Below are positions 8,344-17,254 of a stretch of 64,000 nucleotides of DNA, piece by piece (positions within the stretch are counted from its first letter, which is position 1; each line of letters begins with the position of its first letter). Made by a program: the position numbers and the translations under genes. The notes beneath the pieces were generated by a model. It worked only from the letters and a program-made list of their open reading frames with translations, ran no database searches and had not been told where the DNA came from. This DNA is from Bacteriovoracaceae bacterium (GTDB lineage: Bacteria > Bdellovibrionota > Bacteriovoracia > Bacteriovoracales > Bacteriovoracaceae), in NCBI GenBank assembly GCA_023701435.1, contig JAMPXB010000007.1, forward strand, positions 1 through 64,000, given 5' to 3'.

Positions 8344-9768
8344 ATGAAGTTAATTATCGTCTTCCTGCTTTTGACCATTGTAGGCGCCTATGCCAGTGAT
8401 TTACCCATCAGAAAAGATGGAGGCTCAATTAGTTATGCCACGGAAAATCTACTGGGCCGACGGGGAGAACTGCAGCCCCCTCCTAGCATTTATGATTTAA
8501 AAGAATTAAACCGGGTGTTGTTTTCAGAACTACGAACCCAAAATAATGATCTTAAAAAAGTGAAATATTATCTCTTAAACGGGGAAATCAGACTGGCCCG
8601 AGTCCACCTCTCAAAGCTCGCCTATACCCGGACCAAACTAAGGCCAGTGATCTACCGCTACCTGGCCATACTTTCCTTCATCGAGGGAGATTTTGATAAA
8701 TCTTATTTCTACACCGCCCAGCCTGAACTACAGGACATCCCTCATTTTGCCAAGATTTGCACTTTAAAGGTGCTCAATCAAATTGTTCTTAGCAAGACTT
8801 TTGAGATGGACAGCGACTGGCCCAAATGTCTGCTGCAAAATCAGGGGAATTTCAGAGAAAGAAATCTTATCTGGTTGGAAACTTTGGTTCAGTTAAAGCT
8901 AAGTCCCGCAGAGGGAGTGACCAAGGTACCTTTTAAAAGATTAAAACTGGCGGCGATGGACAATGAAGAAGTCAAAGTCATGATGAAAATGGCATTGTAC
9001 CTCAATCAGGAAAATCTTGTTGTGGATCAAATACCCGAACTCACCATCGACCAGCTTCAGGATCCAGAAATCAGAGAACTGGCAGGACAAACTTTTTTCA
9101 GAACAGGATCGCTCGCCAAGGCCTACAAATATATTGAAGATTTAAAGTCTCCCAATGCTGAGAACATTAAAGGGAATCTCTACATTTTGAGGAATAAGTA
9201 TGAGCTCGCTTATGCTCAGTTCAAGCTCGCACTGGAGCAGAAACAAAATTCCCAGAATGCCATGGAACGAGTCCTTCCGCTGGCCTGGCTTCTTGGGGAC
9301 TGGGAAGGCGGAAGCAAATACGCGGAGCAGGTGATTGCTTCTCCTCAAACGCAGATACATAAAATGACCCTGATGAGTGCTTTCTTAATGCAGAAGGGTG
9401 ACTACGAGGGCGCAACAAAGGTCCTGGAAACCATTGCCCAAAAATCAAGAAGAGGAACCAATATTGAAGTGACTCAACTCGGAAGTTTCACTGCCCTGAT
9501 GCAAAACAAACCAGCAGTCGTAAGGAAACAGGCCCATATCAGCTGTGATCAATATGACATAGTCAATTGTTGGGTGCTGTTTCAACTCTCGCAGTGGGAC
9601 TCTTTTCCTCTGACGATTCGACGGGAAGAAAAAATTTCAGATAAAAAAGAATGGGAAAAGCTCATTAAAGATGATTTAAATCAACCACTGACCGAAACGG
9701 TATTCGTCAATCAACTAGACATAGAAGAGATGGATGACAAACTCATACAGCTTATCCCTACGCCCTAA
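8344..9768 (+). CDS. Exported TPR-like repeat protein (474 aa)
   Basis: The signal peptide MKLIIVFLLLTIVGAYASD is followed by a helix-rich protein with degenerate 34-residue TPR-like units, for example GEIRLARVHLSKLAY, GDFDKSYFYTAQPEL, GSLAKAYKYIEDL, NKYELAYAQFKLALEQ and GDYEGATKVLETIAQKS. Such proteins usually scaffold protein interactions; here in the periplasm or at the surface. The 3' end overlaps the hydrolase gene by 35 bases, implying co-transcription. The molecular partner is unknown. Confidence 0.75.
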   Translation: MKLIIVFLLLTIVGAYASDLPIRKDGGSISYATENLLGRRGELQPPPSIYDLKELNRVLFSELRTQNNDLKKVKYYLLNGEIRLARVHLSKLAYTRTKLRPVIYRYLAILSFIEGDFDKSYFYTAQPELQDIPHFAKICTLKVLNQIVLSKTFEMDSDWPKCLLQNQGNFRERNLIWLETLVQLKLSPAEGVTKVPFKRLKLAAMDNEEVKVMMKMALYLNQENLVVDQIPELTIDQLQDPEIRELAGQTFFRTGSLAKAYKYIEDLKSPNAENIKGNLYILRNKYELAYAQFKLALEQKQNSQNAMERVLPLAWLLGDWEGGSKYAEQVIASPQTQIHKMTLMSAFLMQKGDYEGATKVLETIAQKSRRGTNIEVTQLGSFTALMQNKPAVVRKQAHISCDQYDIVNCWVLFQLSQWDSFPLTIRREEKISDKKEWEKLIKDDLNQPLTETVFVNQLDIEEMDDKLIQLIPTP

Positions 9769-10453
9769 AATTGTTTTTTTCCATGGTTTAAACAACGATC
9801 AGGAATGCTTCGGGCCTTTGATTGCCCATTTCCAAAATCTCGGGTTTGAGACGGAAATGGTAGTCCTTCCTGGCCATGGGGAAAACCGAAAAGAAGCGCG
9901 GAACTTGAAGACTGCCTTGACTGCCTTTGAGCAAAGTATGAAGCGTTTGAAAGACCACCCTTATCATGCGATTGCCTTTTCTCAAGGGGCACTCTATCTG
10001 CAGTTATGGCTGGAAAAAAATCAGCAGCATAAACCCTTAAATCAGGTCTTATTGTCCCCCGCTCTTTATCTCCGTCGCCAAAAAATCATCGAGAAGCTTT
10101 TAAAAATAATTCCTTCTTTCTTTGTGATTAAAAGTCTTTCACCCAGAAGATTTCGCCGTTATGAAATCCTCACGGCCGGCGAATATAATACCTTGATTCA
10201 AGGCATTCTTACCTACCAGAAAATCAAAAAGGACTTCAGAATTCCGACGCAGATAATGATTGATCCTAAGGATGAATTGGTTGATGCCCAGAGAATGCAA
10301 AAAGAACTAAAGAACGTTGATTTTATCGAGCGCAATTATCTCAAGATGGGTATGGGCCAGCACCATATTCTCTTTCATCCTGAATACTTTCAGGATGATG
10401 AATGGATAAAATTCACCAGGAAGATCGAAACCTTCCTGGGAATAAGTGCTTAG
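9734..10453 (+). CDS. Alpha/beta-hydrolase fold protein
   Basis: The 239-residue protein has the fold's landmarks: VFFHGLNNDQ (oxyanion loop), AFSQGAL as the nucleophile elbow (Ser about residue 84), DPKDELVDA carrying the acid and GQHHILFHPE carrying the histidine, so the triad seems complete. The elbow is A-x-S-x-G rather than G-x-S-x-G. No signal peptide is seen, so it is likely a cytoplasmic esterase or lipase-like enzyme of unknown substrate. The ATG lies inside the upstream TPR gene, an overlap of 35 bases, suggesting coupling. Confidence 0.8.
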   Translation: MTNSYSLSLRPKIVFFHGLNNDQECFGPLIAHFQNLGFETEMVVLPGHGENRKEARNLKTALTAFEQSMKRLKDHPYHAIAFSQGALYLQLWLEKNQQHKPLNQVLLSPALYLRRQKIIEKLLKIIPSFFVIKSLSPRRFRRYEILTAGEYNTLIQGILTYQKIKKDFRIPTQIMIDPKDELVDAQRMQKELKNVDFIERNYLKMGMGQHHILFHPEYFQDDEWIKFTRKIETFLGISA

Positions 10454-11955
10454 TGTTGAGGTCTGAATTCTTTACCGTCGAAATGAAAGATAACATCCTT
10501 ATCTTCGTATTTGGTCTTTAAATTGACCGGACGGCGCCAGATGGCAAAGAGATTTCTGAGTGTTTCATTGGCAAAGCCCACATCCAGATCAACTCCGTAG
10601 TGAACGTGATTAAGCAGAAGCTCCTTGCGATTCATATAGTTCCCATCTTCCACTTCAATGATTGGCTGACCAAAGTTAGTGAGTTGAGACAGAAGCTTTT
10701 GTTTAATAGCAAGGAAGTCTTTGGAATCAATTTCAAAGCGGCCAGTGCGAGGATTATACTTGTAAGTAAAGAGCTGTTGCCGTTCACAAAAATCAGGAGT
10801 CAGAAATTCATCAATGAATGAAATGTCATTATGAGATTTGCGGACTTCAAAAATCTTTTCTTTCCCTTTACCAAGCTTGGTATTCCAGCGGAGTTTTTCA
10901 TGCATATCAGTGCACTCATTATACTCTTTGCCGAACATCCCACGATCCCAACGGTACTCGATGTCTCTTAGAAGCTCAATTCCGACCTTGTAAGGGTTAA
11001 TGTTCTGTTTACTCATCTGCATAACACCGGCATGTTTGTCGGCGAAATCGACGATCTCAGAAGCATCCAGGGCCTTTTGGGTCATGATGGTTGAGTGCCA
11101 GTAACTGGCCCAACCTTCATTCATAATTTTAGTCATTCGTTGAGGAAGGAAGTAATAGGCTTCTTCACGCAGGATCCCGATTATATCGGCCTGCCACTCT
11201 TCGATGGGAGCGTATTGAATAAGATAACCCAGGATATCCTTGGTTTTATTACTTAGTGGCTTCTCGGCCACGTATTCGACTTCGTCTGCTCTGACTTCAT
11301 CCTTACGGTTTAAGCGGGCCTTAGTGCGCATAAAGGACTTCAGCGCCTGAGAGCGGTCATCAACGAGATAGCCATCGTCTTCGCTTTCAACTTTTTGCTG
11401 CTCATTCTGTTCTAAACGGTGACGTTTGAGAGAACTTGTTTCAAAGAGCTCGTTGATATCCAGAAGGTTTTCAAGAGAGAGAACTTTATCAATGAAATTC
11501 TCAACAGCATCCTGACCGTAACGTTCCATATAGCGACGGATCTTAGTGCCGTGATTGGCCATAACATCCATCATTTTACGGTTGGTATTGGAAAACCAGG
11601 CGTTGTTCTTAAAAAAATCATTGTGGCCGTAAACGTGGGCCATAACAATTTTTTGGTCCACCCAGTTATTGGCCTGCAGAAGATAGGCATAACAAGGATC
11701 AGTGTTGATCACCATCTCATAGATCTTTTGTAATCCATAAGTATAGCCCTTGGAGAGCTGATCATAATCCATCCCGAACTTCCAATGGGGATAACGGGAA
11801 GGGAAACCGCCTTGAGCGGCCAGAATATTAATGGTGTCGTAGTCACAGACTTCAAAAACTTGTGGAAAAAAATCCAGACCATACTCAATGGCATAGCCTT
11901 CGATTTCATTTTTGAGAGCAAGAAGTTCACCAGTAATGGGCTTCGAGCGATTCAT
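10450..11955 (-). CDS. SpoVR family protein (YcgB-like)
   Basis: A 501-residue SpoVR-family protein: the N-terminal stretch EIEGYAIEYGLDFFPQVFEVCDYD, the HVYGHNDFFKNNAWF segment and the EGWASYWHSTIM segment are characteristic, and length is typical. The biochemical role is not established. In enterobacteria the relative YcgB belongs to the same stationary-phase/nitrogen-starvation group as YeaG and YeaH, and here the three genes are adjacent. The start has AAAGGGGAAATA upstream and overlaps the YeaH-like stop by one base. The end overlaps the convergent hydrolase by 4 bases. Confidence 0.95.
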   Translation of the reverse strand: MNRSKPITGELLALKNEIEGYAIEYGLDFFPQVFEVCDYDTINILAAQGGFPSRYPHWKFGMDYDQLSKGYTYGLQKIYEMVINTDPCYAYLLQANNWVDQKIVMAHVYGHNDFFKNNAWFSNTNRKMMDVMANHGTKIRRYMERYGQDAVENFIDKVLSLENLLDINELFETSSLKRHRLEQNEQQKVESEDDGYLVDDRSQALKSFMRTKARLNRKDEVRADEVEYVAEKPLSNKTKDILGYLIQYAPIEEWQADIIGILREEAYYFLPQRMTKIMNEGWASYWHSTIMTQKALDASEIVDFADKHAGVMQMSKQNINPYKVGIELLRDIEYRWDRGMFGKEYNECTDMHEKLRWNTKLGKGKEKIFEVRKSHNDISFIDEFLTPDFCERQQLFTYKYNPRTGRFEIDSKDFLAIKQKLLSQLTNFGQPIIEVEDGNYMNRKELLLNHVHYGVDLDVGFANETLRNLFAIWRRPVNLKTKYEDKDVIFHFDGKEFRPQH

Positions 11956-13073
11956 TATTTCCCCTTTCCAAGAAACTCTTTAATTGAGTCCAGGATTCCT
12001 TCTTTATTCTTAATTTTGGACATAATTAGCTTTTCGGAATCTGTTCCGTACTTGCCGGTTAGATCCTTATAAAACTGACCTGAACCATAGCGACTTTCAA
12101 CTTGTCCGTAGCAAAAGACATTAGATACCGGGAGGATGACATTATCCAGGAGCTCCAGGCATAACTTGGTATCGTCGGCCGACCAGTTATCACCATCCGA
12201 GAAGTGAAATGGATAGATGTTCCATTCATTAGGATTGTAATCCTTCTCAATGATCTCCTTACACAAGCTGTAAGCGGAGGAGATAAGTGTTCCACCGCTC
12301 TCACGAGTGCGGAAGAAAGTCTGTTCATCCACTTCCTTGGCAGTAGCATCATGAATGATGTAACGGATTTCAATGTCCTTATACTGTGACTTTAACCACA
12401 GATTGATCCAAAAGGATTCAGTGCGAACAATTTCTTTCTGCTCATCACCCATGGAACCAGAAACGTCCATCATATAGATAACAACAGCGGCGTTCTGCAT
12501 TTCAATTTTTGAATCAGAAGCACGATACCTGAAATCCCTTCTGATCGGAATGACCGCCGGATTCTCAGGATCGTATGAATCCATGGCAATTTGTCTTTTC
12601 AGGGCCTGCTTATATGTGCGCCGTAAGTGACGAAGAGAATCCGGTCCGGTAGTGCCGATATTGGTATAACGGTCCACTACGCTTTGCAGAGACTTCTTGC
12701 CCTTGGGCTCAATATTAGGAAGGGCCAGCTCTTCTCCCAGGATTCGTGCTAACTCATCAAGAGAGAGTTCAACTTCAAGCTCTTTATTGCCTTCACCTTC
12801 TCCGGCCTCACCCTGTCCAGGTTGACCATTGGGATCCTGCTGACCATCAACCGGATCACCGGCCTGACCCTTACCCTGCCCCATACCGCCTTGGGATTTA
12901 TCTCCAAAGCGAAAACGGGGTATATCAATACTCGGCATCGGAACCGTGAATTTGTCGGTTCCCTTAGGAATAATCTGGTTTCCCTGAGAGACATACTTCC
13001 GGAGGTTGTCTCGGATTTTACCCTTAACAATCTTCCGGAACCTGGCATGATCTCGTTTAATCGGATGATCCAC
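11955..13073 (-). CDS. YeaH/YhbH family (DUF444) VWA-like protein
   Basis: The 372-residue protein begins [20 protein letters not shown], the standard DUF444 start, then has a Gly/Gln/Pro-rich linker (residues 65-105) and a von Willebrand A-like domain with the metal site DVSGSMG near residue 210. YhbH-type proteins work with PrkA kinases in spore formers and stress responses. The GTG start has AAGGGG seven bases upstream. It sits between prkA and spoVR with an 11-base gap and a 1-base overlap, so the three form one operon. Confidence 0.95.
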   Translation of the reverse strand: MDHPIKRDHARFRKIVKGKIRDNLRKYVSQGNQIIPKGTDKFTVPMPSIDIPRFRFGDKSQGGMGQGKGQAGDPVDGQQDPNGQPGQGEAGEGEGNKELEVELSLDELARILGEELALPNIEPKGKKSLQSVVDRYTNIGTTGPDSLRHLRRTYKQALKRQIAMDSYDPENPAVIPIRRDFRYRASDSKIEMQNAAVVIYMMDVSGSMGDEQKEIVRTESFWINLWLKSQYKDIEIRYIIHDATAKEVDEQTFFRTRESGGTLISSAYSLCKEIIEKDYNPNEWNIYPFHFSDGDNWSADDTKLCLELLDNVILPVSNVFCYGQVESRYGSGQFYKDLTGKYGTDSEKLIMSKIKNKEGILDSIKEFLGKGK

Positions 13074-13084
13074 TCTAAAACCCC

Positions 13085-15148
13085 TTAAGACTTAATCGAA
13101 TCGCCTTTAGCAAAGATTGAAGCTACGAAATTCAATGCATCTGTGGCACAGATGTCACAGTAATTGAAATTCTTAATCAATCGGCTTTTCACGACTTCGA
13201 TTTTCTCTTGTGTCTGTTTATCGACAACGTTTGAGATAATAGTTGTGAGCTTGATCGTATCACGCTGATCTTCGAACAATTTTAGTTCCAGAGCACGGTG
13301 AAGACGTTCATTCATCTTATAGTCAAATTGCTTGCCTTCAATTGCCAAAGCACCGATGTAATTCATAAGCTCACGTCGGAAATCATCCTTACGGCTCTCA
13401 GGAATATCGATTTTCTCTTCAATTGATCTCATAAATCTTTCATCCGCTTCCTCTAATTTATTAGAGTACTTGTTACGGATTTTTTCTTTCTGAGTATAGG
13501 CCTTAACGTTATCAACATAGTTGGCACAAAGAGTTTGGATGGCCGACTCATCAACAGAGATCGCTTTCTGAACATCGTTTTTGACGATATCTTCATATTC
13601 CTGACGGCAAACCGCCAACATCTCACGGTAATGATCCATCTGCTCCGGAGAATTTACCAAAGCGTGATGCTTAAGACCGCTTTCCAGCTCATTGAAAACC
13701 ATGAATGGATTAAGACATCCTACATGACCGTTCTTAACCAGCGCGTTTGAAATTTTGTCCTGAATATAACGTGGAGAAATACCTTCCAGACCTTCACGAA
13801 CTGCTTCCTTACGAAGCTCTTTAACGTTGTCTTCGTTATACCCCGGTAGAGTCTTGCCGTTATAAAGCTTCAGCTTCTGAAGTTTAGTAAGGTCAGACTT
13901 CTTCGGCTCTTCCAGACGTGTCAGGATTGCCCATGTTGAGGCCATCTCAAGGGTATGAGGAGCAATGTGAATGTCAGGAATAGTTTCTTTATTATAGTCT
14001 TTACGATAAATGCGCACTTCCTGATCAAGTCGGGTGATGTAAGGAACATCAATCTTCACGGTACGGTCACGAAGAGCTTCCATGAATTCATTTGACTGAA
14101 GTTTTCTGTATTCCGGCTCGTTAGTATGGCCAAGAATAACCAGGTCGATATTGGTTTGAGCGAATTTCTTCGGCTTAATTGACTGCTCCTGAGATGCTCC
14201 TAAAAGATCATAGAGGAAGGCCACATCAAGCTTTAGCATCTCAATGAACTCAACGATACCACGGTTAGCGATGTTGAATTCACCGTCAAAGTTGAAGGCA
14301 CGAGGATCTGAATCTGAACCATAGATGGCAATTTTACGGTAATTGATATCACCGGTTAATTCTGTCGAATCCTGGTTCTTCTCATCTTTTGGCTGGAAAG
14401 TACCAATACCACGACGGTCTTTTTCAGAAAGAACAAGACGCTTCACACGAAGGTGCTTCATGACTTTGTTCCAGTCGCCATCGTATTTCAACATGTATTC
14501 ATTAAGAATAAAGCGACAAGCAGGGTTTACTTCACCCTTAATTTTCACTTTATATTTAGAGGTATTAACTTTTGCCAGCTCCGCCAGGAAACGATCACGA
14601 ACTTCAGGAGGTAGAAGTTTAAGAGGTTCTTCATGCATCGGTGAAGGGAAAATTTTCTGACCACCCAGGATGGCCGAGCCTTCTTCATCTACCCATTCAT
14701 AAGCATAAAGAGCACCTTCATCAGTTCTTGAATAGTGCTCAAGACCTTTTTTCAACAAACGGGCAATTGATGATTTCGCAGAACCAACCGGACCGTGAAG
14801 AAGTAATACCCTCTTCTCTGTTCCATAACCCAGGGCCGCAGATTGAAAGAAATTCACCAGCTTCATCAAATGAACGTCAATACCAAAGATGGCATCTTTT
14901 CCATTCTCAAACGGATCATCAAAGAAGTGATAGCGGACAACATCTTTTTTATATTCAGTGTATTGTGATGTTCCGTAGCTCATGATCATGTCGTAAATTC
15001 TTTGGAAAGAATTACGTGCGACCTTAGGATTTTTCATCACAAGATCAACATACTCCTGAAAGTTTCCTTGCCAATGAAGGTGAGAAAAGTCTTTGGGGTT
15101 GTAGTGTTGAGAAATAAAGGCTTGGATATCGAAATTGGAGCTTGCCAT
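13085..15148 (-). CDS. prkA: PrkA serine protein kinase (YeaG-like)
   Basis: A 687-residue AAA-type protein with Walker [10 protein letters not shown] (about residue 120), the PrkA N-terminal core and a C-terminal kinase-like region ([27 protein letters not shown]). PrkA proteins are reported as serine kinases and also as AAA+ proteases in some species, so the activity is not settled by sequence. I start at ATG 15148, preceded by AGGGAGGAAGTCC, instead of an upstream in-frame start without a ribosome site. It leads the prkA-yeaH-spoVR operon and is divergent from a PP2C phosphatase. Confidence 0.95.
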   Translation of the reverse strand: MASSNFDIQAFISQHYNPKDFSHLHWQGNFQEYVDLVMKNPKVARNSFQRIYDMIMSYGTSQYTEYKKDVVRYHFFDDPFENGKDAIFGIDVHLMKLVNFFQSAALGYGTEKRVLLLHGPVGSAKSSIARLLKKGLEHYSRTDEGALYAYEWVDEEGSAILGGQKIFPSPMHEEPLKLLPPEVRDRFLAELAKVNTSKYKVKIKGEVNPACRFILNEYMLKYDGDWNKVMKHLRVKRLVLSEKDRRGIGTFQPKDEKNQDSTELTGDINYRKIAIYGSDSDPRAFNFDGEFNIANRGIVEFIEMLKLDVAFLYDLLGASQEQSIKPKKFAQTNIDLVILGHTNEPEYRKLQSNEFMEALRDRTVKIDVPYITRLDQEVRIYRKDYNKETIPDIHIAPHTLEMASTWAILTRLEEPKKSDLTKLQKLKLYNGKTLPGYNEDNVKELRKEAVREGLEGISPRYIQDKISNALVKNGHVGCLNPFMVFNELESGLKHHALVNSPEQMDHYREMLAVCRQEYEDIVKNDVQKAISVDESAIQTLCANYVDNVKAYTQKEKIRNKYSNKLEEADERFMRSIEEKIDIPESRKDDFRRELMNYIGALAIEGKQFDYKMNERLHRALELKLFEDQRDTIKLTTIISNVVDKQTQEKIEVVKSRLIKNFNYCDICATDALNFVASIFAKGDSIKS

Positions 15149-15303
15149 GGACTTCCTCCCTAAGGCGATTTGAACGGGTAACATAAACCCATAATTTATT
15201 TTACTCTTTAAAGGTAACTTCTCCAAACGAATACGTGAAGAAGGTAATTCTCCCTATATGAATACTGACTATTCCTCTCGGCTTTTTATGTAGCGATTAT
15301 TGT

Positions 15304-15331
15304 TTGACTAAAATGCAGTTCACCCTATGAT
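15304..15331 (+). promoter_or_regulatory. Sigma-70 type promoter for the PP2C gene
   Basis: TTGACT and TATGAT are separated by 16 bases, with the -10 ending 34 bases before the ATG. A ribosome site (TTAAGG) follows six bases before the start. The prkA promoter must lie in the same roughly 200-base divergent region but is not obvious. Confidence 0.6.
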
Positions 15332-15365
15332 TAATAGAGACCATTGATATTATCTTAAGGCGATT

Positions 15366-16112
15366 ATGGGAATACTTTGTACTGGTGCCACAGATATTGG
15401 GCGTAAAAGAAAAACCAATCAGGACTCAATTTGCCTGGATCACGCTCACCACTTTTTTGCTGTAGCAGACGGTATGGGTGGCCACAATGGTGGGGATATC
15501 GCCTCTCAAACTTCAGTCAAAGTCATGCCTGAATATTTCGCAAATAATAGTTCCCAGGATCCTCAGGTTCTGATGAAGAACATCATCCAGGAAGTGAATC
15601 GCGCCATCCTTCAAAAGGCGGAGGAACAACCCGAACTTCACGGCATGGGAACTACTGTTTCGGCTATCCATTTCAGTGGCCCCCAATTGGTGATCGGAAA
15701 CGTCGGGGATTCCCGCGTGTACATGATTAATCACAACCATATTTATCAAATGACCCGTGACCACTCCTTCGTACAGGAGAAACTCAACATGGGGATTTAT
15801 TCCCGTGAAGAGGCGGCCCGTGACCCTCAGAAGAACGTTCTGGTGCGCTCCGTGGGGTTTGAAAGTGACCTTCTCGTAGACGTATTCAATTACCGAATTT
15901 GTAAAAATGATATTTTTATGGTGTGTTCTGACGGATTGCACGGAAAAGTCTCTGATGCCGACATTCTGCACATCGTGCAGAGAAACATTTCCGACCCATC
16001 TCGTTGCCGACTCGAAGATCTCGAAAAAACAGTCAAAGAGCTTATCCAACAGGCAAATGATAATGGCGGACAGGACAACATTTCAGTAATCATGGCCGTG
16101 GCCCAGGCCTGA
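15366..16112 (+). CDS. PPM/PP2C-type serine/threonine protein phosphatase
   Basis: All PP2C metal and phosphate motifs are seen in 248 residues: the RKRKTNQD loop, VADGMGGHNGG (metal site, about residue 36), GDSRVYMI, VCSDGLHGKVSD and NGGQDNISVIM. It should dephosphorylate Ser/Thr residues in the cytoplasm with Mn or Mg. It carries no sensor or membrane domain. It is divergent from prkA, so it may oppose PrkA-dependent phosphorylation; that pairing is inference. A TTAAGG ribosome site supports the start. Confidence 0.93.
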   Translation: MGILCTGATDIGRKRKTNQDSICLDHAHHFFAVADGMGGHNGGDIASQTSVKVMPEYFANNSSQDPQVLMKNIIQEVNRAILQKAEEQPELHGMGTTVSAIHFSGPQLVIGNVGDSRVYMINHNHIYQMTRDHSFVQEKLNMGIYSREEAARDPQKNVLVRSVGFESDLLVDVFNYRICKNDIFMVCSDGLHGKVSDADILHIVQRNISDPSRCRLEDLEKTVKELIQQANDNGGQDNISVIMAVAQA

Positions 16113-16142
16113 TAAAGTCCTTAATCTTTTCAATGTTTTGTA

Positions 16143-16171
16143 TTCCCAATCGCGAGCCTCTCGCTTAAAAT
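16143..16171 (+). promoter_or_regulatory. Weak candidate promoter for the M23 protease gene
   Basis: TTCCCA and TAAAAT are separated by 17 bases, and the -10 ends 7 bases before the ATG at 16179. No ribosome site is present, so a leaderless message is possible. A small GCGAG-CCT-CTCGC hairpin lies between the two elements. The -35 is poor. Confidence 0.3.
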
Positions 16172-16178
16172 ATTTGTC

Positions 16179-17240
16179 ATGGATAAGTACTACACCGTGA
16201 TGGTTGTCCCCGAAACTCAAAAAGGGGTCAGAACCTATAAAATACCTACTGTGCTCTTTAAGTCGCTCTCCTTCATGATGGTCATGCTGTTTATGTTGGT
16301 GGGAGTTCTTGCATACGACTATTGGAAGATTCTCCAACAGGTTTATGAAAACAAGCATCTCTCCATTGAGAACCGTCAGCTCAAAGAACAAATTCAGCTC
16401 TTCCAGATGAAGATGAATACCTTAGGAGATGACCTTAAACGTATTAATACATTTGAAAGAAAATTAAGAGTCATTACTGGACTTGAGGATATCAGCACTA
16501 AAGGGCCGGTCTTCAAATCTGAAAATGATGAGACGTCAAAAGAGTCCTTCACTCTGGATAACTTGAACTCTTCACTAGATCTTAAATTTGAAGAGGATAT
16601 TGAAGACCAGCCAAAATTCAAGGAACTCAAATCTCTTTATGATAAAAAGATTGCGGCTTCTCTGGGTTTGGAGCGCAGCTACCTTCTGACAAAACAGTGG
16701 TCTGACCTCGCTCGCCGAAGTTTTGCTCTTTCTAACGATTACGCTAAATTTGATTTTAAATATTCCCAGATTAAAGATGTGGTTTCTGCGATTGAAAGAA
16801 ATATTCATAATTTGGATCAATTCCTTTTGGATAAAGAATCTTTCCTCAATTCAACTCCCACCATCCTTCCTGCCGATGGCTGGATCACCAGTTATTTCGG
16901 ACAACGGATGTCTCCGTGGGCGGGAAAAGTTAAGATGCATGAAGGTCTTGATGTTGGAGCTCCTTATGGAACACCAGTACATGCACCCGCTGACGGTATC
17001 GTAACCTTTTCCGGCGAAAAGGCCGGATTCGGAAAATTCGTTCAACTTAATCACGGCTACGGCATTGAAACTCTCTACGCTCACAATCAATCTCTGAGAG
17101 TTAAGGCCGGCCAGAAAGTAAAACGTGGAGCCCTTCTTTCTGCCGTAGGCAGCACAGGTTACTCATCTGGACCTCATTTACATTACGAAGTTCGGGTTAA
17201 CGGCATTGCTGTCGACCCTCTATATTTTATCCTAGATTAA
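16179..17240 (+). CDS. Membrane-anchored M23 (LytM-type) peptidoglycan endopeptidase
   Basis: The 353-residue protein has a short cytoplasmic N-terminus, one membrane helix (about residues 28-48), a coiled coil (ENRQLKEQIQLFQMKMNTL...) and a C-terminal M23 domain. The zinc ligands are visible: HEGLD (His254, Asp258) and HLH (about 333-335), so it appears catalytically competent. It should cut peptide cross-links in the periplasm, possibly for division or envelope remodelling. No ribosome site precedes the ATG. It is 14 bases ahead of secA, a neighbour arrangement known from other Proteobacteria. Confidence 0.9.
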   Translation: MDKYYTVMVVPETQKGVRTYKIPTVLFKSLSFMMVMLFMLVGVLAYDYWKILQQVYENKHLSIENRQLKEQIQLFQMKMNTLGDDLKRINTFERKLRVITGLEDISTKGPVFKSENDETSKESFTLDNLNSSLDLKFEEDIEDQPKFKELKSLYDKKIAASLGLERSYLLTKQWSDLARRSFALSNDYAKFDFKYSQIKDVVSAIERNIHNLDQFLLDKESFLNSTPTILPADGWITSYFGQRMSPWAGKVKMHEGLDVGAPYGTPVHAPADGIVTFSGEKAGFGKFVQLNHGYGIETLYAHNQSLRVKAGQKVKRGALLSAVGSTGYSSGPHLHYEVRVNGIAVDPLYFILD

Positions 17241-17254
17241 AAAAAGGTTTTCTC

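Noticed and set aside
15513..16049. Long antisense open frame (178 codons) opposite the PP2C phosphatase
   Set aside because: It lies wholly within a gene with all PP2C motifs, has no ribosome site and no recognisable domain, and reflects codon bias of the opposite strand.
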